A stretch of 11,005 nucleotides of DNA from Lachnospiraceae bacterium. Its GTDB lineage: Bacteria; Bacillota; Clostridia; Lachnospirales; Lachnospiraceae. The position numbers and the translations under genes were made by a program. Of this stretch, positions 6,024-11,005 are shown in pieces. The first letter of the stretch is position 1; every line of letters starts with the position of its first letter. The stretch spans positions 1-11,005 of the forward strand of contig JAJPYH010000100.1 of the NCBI GenBank assembly GCA_021205045.1, read 5' to 3'. The notes below the pieces were generated by a model. That model saw only the letters and a list, made by a program, of their open reading frames with translations, was not told the DNA's origin and did not search any database.

Positions 6024-6825
6024 TTTGCTCCGACCCTTCTGTGATATTTCCGGTTATTCCACTTTTACTTTGCTCTGTCTCTTCTGTCCTGCTTCCGGTT
6101 ATTCCGCTTTCTTTCCGCTCTGTCTCTTCCGTCCTGCCTATGGCCTTTTCACTGCCCTCTTCTACTGCAATCGGTGGCTCCTCTCCCATTTTCACGCTCA
6201 GCGTCACTCCGTCCCCCACCGGCAGCAACACCGTCTCCATCTCCTCATCATGAGTCAGGGTAAAGAGATATTCCCGCATCCTGCTGTGAATGGTCCGGTT
6301 GCGCCGCTCCACGGCAAATCTGGATTCTAAAATCTCTCCGTCCTGAAGCACATTGTCAGAGATCAGCACTCCTCCCGGATTCAGCAGCCGCTTTACCTGG
6401 GGCAGGAAATGAATATACTGCCCCTTGGCCGCGTCCATGAAAATCAGATCGCAGCCCTCTGTCAGCTGCAGCAGAATATCGGACGCATCCCCTTCTAAAA
6501 GCCTGATCCTGTTCTCATAGCCGCTGGCCGCAAAATTCTTCCGGGCCTCAGGAATACGTTTTTCATATTTTTCTATGGTTGTGATCCGACAATCATCAGA
6601 CGTATTCTCTGCCATTAATATGGCTGAAAATCCCACAGCGGTCCCAACCTCCAGAATATTGTGAGGTTTTGTGAGCGCCAGCAAAAAACGCAGCAGGCTC
6701 TGGGTTTCGGGCCGGATAATGGGCACGTTGTCATCCAGAGCCTTCTGCTCCAAATCCGTCAGGAAAAGACTATTGCCCCTATCCATGGACTGGATAAAGG
6801 CAATCATTCTCTCATCGATGATCAT
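6001..6825 (-). CDS. trmR: tRNA 5-hydroxyuridine methyltransferase, TrmR/YrrM-like, with repetitive C-terminal tail
   Basis: SAM-dependent class I O-methyltransferase (family 3, caffeoyl-CoA type fold). In B. subtilis TrmR (YrrM) methylates ho5U34 of tRNA to mo5U. Motifs: ILEVGTAVGFSAI for SAM (57-69), TTIEKYEKR with acidic E85, FMDAAKGQY (129-137) and ISDNVLQDG (155-163); D131, D157 and N158 are the expected metal ligands. The catalytic domain ends near VTLSVKMG (207-214), the usual family length. About 60 further residues form a hydrophilic tail of 15-residue repeats (RTEETERKESGITGS, RTEETEQSKSGITGN, then a partial unit), which is unusual. Start ATG 6823-6825 follows GGAG by 8 bp, only three bases after the mltG-like stop. 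The tail overlaps the U32 start, and the U32 ribosome site lies within a repeat unit. Confidence 0.85.
   Translation of the reverse strand: MIIDERMIAFIQSMDRGNSLFLTDLEQKALDDNVPIIRPETQSLLRFLLALTKPHNILEVGTAVGFSAILMAENTSDDCRITTIEKYEKRIPEARKNFAASGYENRIRLLEGDASDILLQLTEGCDLIFMDAAKGQYIHFLPQVKRLLNPGGVLISDNVLQDGEILESRFAVERRNRTIHSRMREYLFTLTHDEEMETVLLPVGDGVTLSVKMGEEPPIAVEEGSEKAIGRTEETERKESGITGSRTEETEQSKSGITGNITEGSEQSGGGNLE
6021..6137 (-). repeat. 45-bp tandem repeat encoding the trmR tail
   Basis: Two full units, 6048-6092 and 6093-6137, match at about 38 of 45 positions; both begin TTCCGGTTATTCC on the plus strand. A partial third unit extends to about 6021. The 45-bp period keeps frame and yields 15-residue protein repeats. 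The partial unit contains the GGAGCAAAGTG sequence used as ribosome site and start of the U32 gene. Confidence 0.75.
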
Positions 6826-6828
6826 ATG

Positions 6829-7206
6829 CTATTCTCCATCGGAACCCGCCGAAAGAGTCTCCATGATCTCATCGTTGGTCATGGAAGTGTTCAGAGTATA
6901 GGTTCCGGCTTTCATCGTTTTTTTGTAACTGGAGAGCCTGTTCTGCACTTTGAAGATCAAAGCAGAGCGGATCACGCCCTCCTCCTCCAGCAGATCAGCA
7001 ATCTCGCCGCTGTCCATGCCTTCCGAAATGGTCACGGTAATATCAACTCCCTCTCCGCTGCTCACAGGCTGTTCAGCAAACACACGATAGCCAATCTCAT
7101 AACCAATCAGCGCGCCCCGGTAAATAATTACTACAATCAAAACAGCCAGCATGGCTTTCACAGCTGTACGAAGAACCGACAGGACTACTTCTTTTACATC
7201 TTCCAT
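6829..7206 (-). CDS. mltG: Short MltG/YceG-like membrane protein lacking the catalytic domain
   Basis: A 125-residue protein: a short cytoplasmic N-terminus, one membrane helix (about 17-38), then an extracellular region with VDITVTISEGMDSGEIADLL and GVIRSALIFKV, typical of the LysM-like N-terminal part of MltG (YceG), and MKAGTYTL. Full MltG is about 340 residues and cleaves nascent glycan strands; the catalytic domain with its glutamate is absent, so lytic activity is not expected. Start is ATG 7204-7206, preceded by AAGGAG at 7 bp; the in-frame GTG at 7251 has no ribosome site. Its place between DUF1292/ruvX and trmR is that of yrrL (mltG) in B. subtilis, which supports the family call. 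It is probably a scaffold or regulatory remnant of MltG. Short forms of this kind may be usual in Lachnospiraceae (from memory). Confidence 0.75.
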   Translation of the reverse strand: MEDVKEVVLSVLRTAVKAMLAVLIVVIIYRGALIGYEIGYRVFAEQPVSSGEGVDITVTISEGMDSGEIADLLEEEGVIRSALIFKVQNRLSSYKKTMKAGTYTLNTSMTNDEIMETLSAGSDGE

Positions 7207-7228
7207 GATCTTTCTCCTTATTGCTTTT

Positions 7229-7261
7229 ATTCGCAGGCCTTTTTTATTCACAGCCGCGAAT
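7229..7261 (-). repeat. Intercistronic inverted repeat before the mltG-like gene
   Basis: ATTCGC (7229-7234) and GCGAAT (7256-7261) pair, with an inner GGC/GCC pairing after a one-base bulge, around an A/T-rich loop. In the minus-strand transcript this hairpin falls between the YlbF stop and the mltG-like ribosome site. It could be an RNA-stability or processing element; no terminator T run follows the stem. Confidence 0.3.
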
Positions 7262-7272
7262 GTTTACCTGGG

Positions 7273-7602
7273 TTATTCAAAGTCCAGGCCGCCCACCAGC
7301 CTGTCCATGACCTCCTGCATCATACGGCAAAGCGCCAGCTCCGCAGCCAGAAACTCCGCCACCAGAGGATTTTGCGTCAATCCCCGTTTTTCCCGGTCCA
7401 GATCATCCAGACTCTCAAAGGTACTTCCTTCTTCCATGCTGATCTGGACTTCATAATTTCTCGTGCGGAACCGGTCCAGCCGTTCCTTTAACTCGGGATA
7501 CCGGGAAACCTTTTCCAGACTCTCTCTGTATTCTTTATAAATATCTGATGAAATAATTCTCTGAAGCAGCTCATCCGTCGCTTTTAACACTTCGGTTTCC
7601 AC
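7273..7602 (-). CDS. YlbF/YmcA family regulator
   Basis: A 109-residue, nearly all-helical protein recognised as Com_YlbF family. The N-terminal helix (LLQRIISSDIYKEYRESLEKV), a central kink with YPELKERLDRFRTRNYEVQ, and a C-terminal helix (PLVAEFLAAELALCRMMQEVMDRL) fit the family. In B. subtilis YlbF, YmcA and YaaT form a complex that binds RNase Y and adjusts mRNA processing, competence and biofilm formation. Start is GTG 7600-7602, supported by AGGAG 7 bp upstream. It lies 65 bp downstream of the RNase J gene on the same strand, consistent with a role in RNA decay here (inference). Confidence 0.8.
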   Translation of the reverse strand: METEVLKATDELLQRIISSDIYKEYRESLEKVSRYPELKERLDRFRTRNYEVQISMEEGSTFESLDDLDREKRGLTQNPLVAEFLAAELALCRMMQEVMDRLVGGLDFE

Positions 7603-7667
7603 GGGTTATCTCCTGTAAAATTCTGTAAATTCCCTGATTTTCCCAAAAAGAGCGCCCCTGATGGGTG

Positions 7668-9344
7668 TCACACCTCCATAATGATCGGGAGGATCATGGG
7701 TCTGCGGTTGGTCTTATCCCAGATGAAATCACTCAGGTCATCCCGAATGCTGCCCTTAAGCCTGCCCCAGTCGGTGATGCCCTTTTCCAGACATTTATTG
7801 ACGGAAACATCCACAATATCGCAGGCCTCATCGATCAGAGATTCCGACTCCCTCACATACACAAAGCCTCTGGAAACAATATCCGGTCCCGACACCACAG
7901 TCAGATTGGCACTGTCCAGAGCAAGCACCACAATCAGGATGCCGTCCTCCGCCAGGCGCTGCCTGTCCCGCAGCACCACGTTGCCCACATCGCCCACGCC
8001 AAGGCCGTCCACCAGGATGCCTCCGGCCGGTACCTTTCCGGTAACCTTCGCACTTTTTTCATCCAGCTCGATCACATCGCCGGACTGCAAAATAAAAATA
8101 TTTTCCTTCGGAACGCCCAGATTCAGAGCAATCTTTTTCTGCGCCACCAGATGCTTGTACTCGCCGTGAGCCGGAATAACGTATTTGGGCTTCACCAGCG
8201 AATAAATCAGCTTCAGCTCCTCCTGGCAGGCATGTCCGGACACATGAGCGTCCTGGGTAATGACCTCCGCCCCCTTCTGCAAAAGCTCATTGACCACCTT
8301 GGTCACTGCCTTCTCATTGCCTGGGATGGGATTGGAGGAAAATACAATGGTATCCCCCGGGCCGATGGATATCTTTTTGTGTATACCGCTGGCCATGCGG
8401 GATAAGGCCGCCATACTCTCCCCCTGAGAGCCCGTGGTGATGATCACCGTCTTCTCATCGGGATAGGATTTCAGCATATCCACATCAATCAGCGTATTGT
8501 CCGGCACATTCAGGCAATTCAGCTTGGCGGCGGTTTCAATGATGTTGACCATACTGTGGCCTTCCACCACCACCTTGCGGCCATACTTGCCGGCGGTGTT
8601 GATCACCTGCTGCACCCGGTCCACATTGGAGGCAAAGGTCGCCACAATAATGCGGTTTCTCGGATGCTCCTCAAAAATCGTCTCAAAGGTGTGGCTTAAG
8701 GTTCTCTCGGAAGGAGAAAAGCCCGGCCTCTCCGCGTTGGTGGAGTCCGGCATCAGCGCCAGCACGCCCTGTCTGCCCAGTTCCGCGAAACGGGCAAGAT
8801 CAATGGAATCCCCGAAGACCGGCGTATAATCTACCTTAAAATCTCCCGTATGGACCACCACTCCGGCCGGAGAGTAAATCGCCAGCGCAGCCGCATCCAC
8901 GATGCTGTGGTTGGTCTTGATAAATTCCACCCGGAATTTTCCCAGGCTGACAGTCTGTCCGAATTTGACGATATGCCGTTTCGTGGTATCCATCAGATCA
9001 TGCTCTGTCAGCTTATTTTCAATAATGCCCATGGTCAGGCGGGTGGCATAGACCGGCACGTTCATATCCTTCAGGATATAAGGCAGCGCACCGATATGGT
9101 CCTCATGGCCGTGGGTGATCACAAAGCCCTTCACCTTCTCGAAGTTGTCCTTCAGATAGGTCACGTCAGGGATCACCAGATCAATTCCCAGCATATCATC
9201 CGCCGGAAACGCCAGGCCGCAGTCCACCACAACAATACTGTCTTCGTACTCAAAGGCAGTAATGTTCATGCCGATCTGCTCCAGGCCGCCAAGGGGTATA
9301 ATCCTGAGCCTGGAGCGATTGTCAGTATTCAATTCATTCTTCAC
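7668..9344 (-). CDS. rnj: Ribonuclease J
   Basis: Metallo-beta-lactamase/beta-CASP ribonuclease with endonuclease and 5'-3' exonuclease activity, central to mRNA decay and rRNA maturation in Firmicutes. The 558 residues match the usual length of about 555. Metal-site motifs: THGHEDHIGALPY (77-89), HTGDFKVDYTP (165-175) and PAHGEY (391-396). beta-CASP motifs: MPDSTNAERPG (198-208), SSNPIPGNE (336-344) and SGHACQEELK (369-378). The RNase J C-terminal domain follows (from about 440), ending TNRRPMILPIIMEV. I start at GTG 9342-9344 because AGGAAG lies 6 bp upstream and the fold begins at LRIIPLGGLEQIGMN; longer in-frame versions add 37 residues of unlikely sequence. YlbF follows directly. The 306 bp before it is unusually long for this run. 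Confidence 0.95.
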   Translation of the reverse strand: MKNELNTDNRSRLRIIPLGGLEQIGMNITAFEYEDSIVVVDCGLAFPADDMLGIDLVIPDVTYLKDNFEKVKGFVITHGHEDHIGALPYILKDMNVPVYATRLTMGIIENKLTEHDLMDTTKRHIVKFGQTVSLGKFRVEFIKTNHSIVDAAALAIYSPAGVVVHTGDFKVDYTPVFGDSIDLARFAELGRQGVLALMPDSTNAERPGFSPSERTLSHTFETIFEEHPRNRIIVATFASNVDRVQQVINTAGKYGRKVVVEGHSMVNIIETAAKLNCLNVPDNTLIDVDMLKSYPDEKTVIITTGSQGESMAALSRMASGIHKKISIGPGDTIVFSSNPIPGNEKAVTKVVNELLQKGAEVITQDAHVSGHACQEELKLIYSLVKPKYVIPAHGEYKHLVAQKKIALNLGVPKENIFILQSGDVIELDEKSAKVTGKVPAGGILVDGLGVGDVGNVVLRDRQRLAEDGILIVVLALDSANLTVVSGPDIVSRGFVYVRESESLIDEACDIVDVSVNKCLEKGITDWGRLKGSIRDDLSDFIWDKTNRRPMILPIIMEV

Positions 9345-9650
9345 ACAATTCTTCCTTTCTTTTCTTCTTTCTTCGGTGTCCTGTCGAAAACCGCTGTCCG
9401 CCGTCCGTATCCACAGTGCTCCCTGCGCGGCATCCTGCCGTATATGGCCGCCCATCCGGAAGCTCTTTTCACCGTTTCATCAGCAAACATATTCCCGACA
9501 ATTTCCGGTTTTCCTTACCTTTATGCCTCACTGTCCTTCCCCTGTGACAGCTCGGTCTTTTGTTCTTTCATAATGTGCTTCGTTACAGTCCTTTACAGGC
9601 ATACTCTGCCCCAAAAACCTGTTCATCTCTTTCAATCTGACTGTAAAACC
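9345..9650 (-). other. 306-bp gap between the DUF1292 and RNase J genes
   Basis: No recognisable gene lies here, although neighbouring genes are tightly spaced. Two short minus-strand frames exist. One has 32 codons (MNRFLGQSMPVKDCNEAHYE...), starting a few codons after the DUF1292 stop. The other has 49 codons (9341-9490, MFADETVKRASGW...), and its TGA overlaps the RNase J GTG start as GTGA, a typical coupling junction. Neither resembles a family I know. From memory, related Clostridia can carry a Fur-type regulator gene at this spot, so the gap may be a decayed gene. No convincing promoter for RNase J was seen. Confidence 0.35.
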
Positions 9651-9908
9651 TCAAATCAGGTCAATCTCGTCGTCCTCCAGAAGACTTGCAAAAATGGTAC
9701 CCATGGCCTCAAGCTCCGCGTCATCCTCCACAAATTCATAGGAGATATCCTCGCCGTCTCTGGAGACTTCCTTTAAAATATAGGCTTCCCCGTCTTCGCT
9801 CTCCTCATCCGTGGTCAGAAGATAATTGACGCCGCCAAGTCTGGTCTGTTCCAGAACATACAATTCGATAGGCTCCCCCTCCCGGGAAGTCAAAGTGATT
9901 TTCTCCAA
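9651..9908 (-). CDS. DUF1292 (YrzB-like) protein
   Basis: An 85-residue acidic protein of the DUF1292 family, function unknown. It shows the family core EKITLTSREGEPIELYVLEQ, then TRLGGVNYLLTTDE, EDGEAYILKE and the acidic C-terminus with YEFVEDDAELEAM. I start at TTG 9906-9908, where the family's MEKI-type N-terminus begins and AGGGAG (9918-9923) lies 9 bp upstream; an upstream TTG at 9977 has no ribosome site and adds non-family sequence. ruvX and ireB precede it, the same order as yrzL-yrrK-yrzB in B. subtilis. That position is conserved across Firmicutes, but no activity follows from it. Confidence 0.85.
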   Translation of the reverse strand: MEKITLTSREGEPIELYVLEQTRLGGVNYLLTTDEESEDGEAYILKEVSRDGEDISYEFVEDDAELEAMGTIFASLLEDDEIDLI

Positions 9909-9991
9909 AATAAAATTCTCCCTACTCTCAGCCTGTCCCGCTGTCCGCGTCCGTAATCCCCAGGCCGGAACGTCCAATCAGCATCTGATCA

Positions 9992-10438
9992 TTACGCTTC
10001 CATACTGCCCGCACCCGTGATCTTCAGATGATCCAGATATCCCTGCAGAATAATCACCGCGGCGATCTTGTCCACATACTCCTTGCGGTTCTCCCGCCGG
10101 ACGCCCGCCTCCATCATGATTTTGTCGGCACTGACCGTAGTCAGCCTTTCGTCCCACAGGGTCACCTTCAGACCCGTGCGCCGCTCCAGCTTTTCCTGAA
10201 ATTCCATGGAAATCTGCGCCCGCTCTCCGATGTCATTATTCATATGCTTTGGAAAGCCCAGCACAATCTCTCCCACCTCATACTCCAGAATCAGCTCCTC
10301 GATTCTGGCCAGGGTCTGGCGGAGCTTATTTTCATCCTTGCGGCGGATAATCTCAATTCCCTGTGCAGTGATCAGAAGCGGGTCGCTGATGGCTACCCCC
10401 ACTGTCTTACTGCCCAGATCCAGTCCCATAATCCTCAT
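9992..10438 (-). CDS. ruvX: RuvX/YqgF Holliday-junction-resolvase-like nuclease
   Basis: RNase H-fold protein of the YqgF family, linked in different bacteria to 16S rRNA 5'-end processing and Holliday-junction resolution. The 148 residues are normal. Catalytic acidic residues are visible: D6 in MGLDLGSKTVGVAISDP, E97 in LWDERLTT and D123 in EYVDKIAAVIILQGYL; the GFPKHMNN loop (61-68) is also typical. I start at ATG 10436-10438, whose ATGA overlaps the ireB stop by four bases, with GGAAG upstream; this indicates translational coupling. An in-frame GTG at 10450 is a less likely start. Confidence 0.93.
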   Translation of the reverse strand: MRIMGLDLGSKTVGVAISDPLLITAQGIEIIRRKDENKLRQTLARIEELILEYEVGEIVLGFPKHMNNDIGERAQISMEFQEKLERRTGLKVTLWDERLTTVSADKIMMEAGVRRENRKEYVDKIAAVIILQGYLDHLKITGAGSMEA

Positions 10439-10704
10439 TTCTGCTTCCACTGCTTGCTGTCAATGTAGGATCTCAGAAGCTCCTCTACCAGCTCGTCCCT
10501 TTCCACCTTCATAATCAGGCTCCGGGCACCGTTATAAGAGGTGATAAACGTCGGATCACCGCTCATAATATACCCCACGATCTGATTGACAGGGTTATAC
10601 CCTTTCTGCAAAAGGGCGTCGTACACCGCGGAAAGCACCATCTGCGCGCCTGTGACAGGCTCTGTTTCCACCTTGATAAATCTTGTATTCCCCAAATCTT
10701 CCAT
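10435..10704 (-). CDS. ireB: IreB family regulatory phosphoprotein (UPF0297)
   Basis: An 89-residue protein recognised by FIKVETEP-VTGAQMVLSAVYDAL-QKGYNPVNQIVGYIMSGDP-TFITSYNGARSLIMK-ERDELVEELLRSYI. In Enterococcus faecalis IreB is phosphorylated at N-terminal threonines by the PASTA kinase IreK and negatively controls cephalosporin resistance. Here a single threonine (T7, in GNTRF) lies in the matching N-terminal stretch. The start is ATG 10702-10704 with AAGGGA about 8 bp upstream. It is the first gene of the leftward run, served by the promoter at 10898-10926. In many Firmicutes alaS precedes it; here its place is taken by a leader and the right inverted repeat. Confidence 0.93.
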   Translation of the reverse strand: MEDLGNTRFIKVETEPVTGAQMVLSAVYDALLQKGYNPVNQIVGYIMSGDPTFITSYNGARSLIMKVERDELVEELLRSYIDSKQWKQK

Positions 10705-10890
10705 AGTACAGTTCCCTTCTTGCTGCGGGCCGCGCCGCCATTCCTGAAGCGGGCCGCCCTATGCGGAGCGCTCCGTCCCTCCAAAAGCATGCCGTTTCTT
10801 CCGAAGCTGCCGCCTTTTTCTTACGGAATGCGCTGCTCTGATGCTAAAACTCCCGGACAAAATCCTCTTTTGTCCCTTCCGAAACACATA
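10705..10890 (-). other. Long structured leader of the ireB transcript
   Basis: About 185 nt between the predicted transcription start and the ireB ATG. It holds a perfect 8-bp hairpin (10855-10875), a 12-bp palindrome CGGAGCGCTCCG (10764-10775) and two GCGGGCC-containing blocks. No T-box motif, known riboswitch core or terminator T run was recognised. It may be decayed coding sequence or an RNA regulatory leader. Confidence 0.35.
10855..10875 (-). repeat. Perfect hairpin at the 5' end of the ireB leader
   Basis: GGACAAAA (10855-10862) and TTTTGTCC (10868-10875) form an 8-bp stem with a five-base loop. On the minus-strand transcript it would begin about 15 nt after the predicted start, a position suited to protecting the 5' end from exonucleases such as RNase J. 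Confidence 0.45.
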
Positions 10891-10897
10891 TGTTTAT

Positions 10898-10926
10898 ATA
10901 TTACTCCATTTATCAGAAAATTTCAA
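10898..10926 (-). promoter_or_regulatory. Sigma-A promoter of the ireB run
   Basis: On the minus strand the -35 is TTGAAA (10921-10926), with a 17-bp A/T-rich spacer and -10 TAATAT (10898-10903). It starts only 28 bp inside the right inverted repeat, so the core promoter is intact, but any upstream activator site or read-through from a former upstream gene has been replaced by repeat sequence. Confidence 0.55.
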
Positions 10927-10953
10927 GCATTACGTTTCGCGTCAGATATTACC

Positions 10954-11005
10954 TATAAGCCATTTATGATAATGTCCTTATATACCACAAGAGAAAATGT
11001 CCCAA
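10954..11005 (-). repeat. Right copy of the 52-bp perfect inverted repeat
   Basis: The reverse complement of this stretch equals bases 2-53 with no mismatch. It abuts the ireB promoter region; inward of it (before 10954) the sequence shows no further match to the left end, so the repeat boundary is sharp. The orientation is opposite to the left copy, as for the two ends of one element or for two oppositely oriented insertions of the same element. Confidence 0.85.

Noticed and set aside
6661..7491. Plus-strand open frame of 276 codons opposite trmR, the mltG-like gene and the YlbF gene
   Set aside because: It crosses three real genes antisense and has no recognisable domain; the opposite strand has conserved motifs and ribosome sites.
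8850..9776. Plus-strand open frame of 308 codons opposite RNase J and the following gap
   Set aside because: Mostly antisense to RNase J catalytic motifs. The part in the gap is Ser/Phe/Pro-rich with no domain or ribosome site.
10705..10900. T-box or other known riboswitch in the ireB leader
   Set aside because: No T-box GGTGG-type core, specifier stem or terminator was found; the hairpins are short and separate.
1..11005. CRISPR array, toxin-antitoxin pair, prophage or defence island
   Set aside because: No spacer-regular repeats, nuclease-antitoxin pairs, phage genes or integrases are present; nearly all content is housekeeping or sugar metabolism.

Overview
The window reads as chromosomal DNA of a Gram-positive Clostridia bacterium, most likely Lachnospiraceae. 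The evidence is roughly half-GC coding sequence, strong AGGAG-type ribosome sites with several GTG/TTG starts, and above all gene order. The block ireB - ruvX - DUF1292 - (RNase J - YlbF) - mltG-like - trmR - U32 follows the Bacillus subtilis yrzL-yrrK-yrzB-yrrL-yrrM-yrrN/O cluster, with RNase J and a YlbF-family gene inserted. The genus cannot be named from sequence alone.

Layout. Both ends carry the same perfect 52-bp inverted repeat (2-53 and 10954-11005), each copy holding two GGACATT motifs; no transposase lies between them. Next to the left repeat is a gene-poor stretch of about 270 bp with a degenerate 31-bp duplication. Then come: a pyridoxamine-kinase-like gene (+) whose C-terminus is shifted out of frame inside a 21-bp tandem repeat; a convergent unit (-) of xylulokinase and a DUF4867 protein, with a good promoter and a possible catabolite-repression site; a secreted CAP-domain protein (+); and from 4758 to 10704 a long leftward run of nine genes.

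The nine-gene run starts at a sigma-A-like promoter (10898-10926) followed by a leader of about 190 nt. Its products are IreB (substrate of the PASTA kinase), RuvX (YqgF nuclease fold), a DUF1292 protein, RNase J, a YlbF-family protein, a short membrane protein keeping only the N-terminal part of MltG, a TrmR-type tRNA methyltransferase and a U32 protein of the TrhP/RlhA type. The last two fit successive steps of wobble-uridine modification (ho5U, then mo5U). RNase J beside YlbF suggests an RNA-decay link. The group is mainly RNA and translation housekeeping plus cell-envelope control.

I found no convincing new defence, CRISPR, toxin-antitoxin or biosynthetic system. What deserves a second look is structural: the terminal inverted repeats around core genes, the in-gene tandem repeats at the C-termini of two enzymes (one with an apparent one-base frameshift), the catalytic-domain-less MltG homologue, and several candidate regulatory sites.
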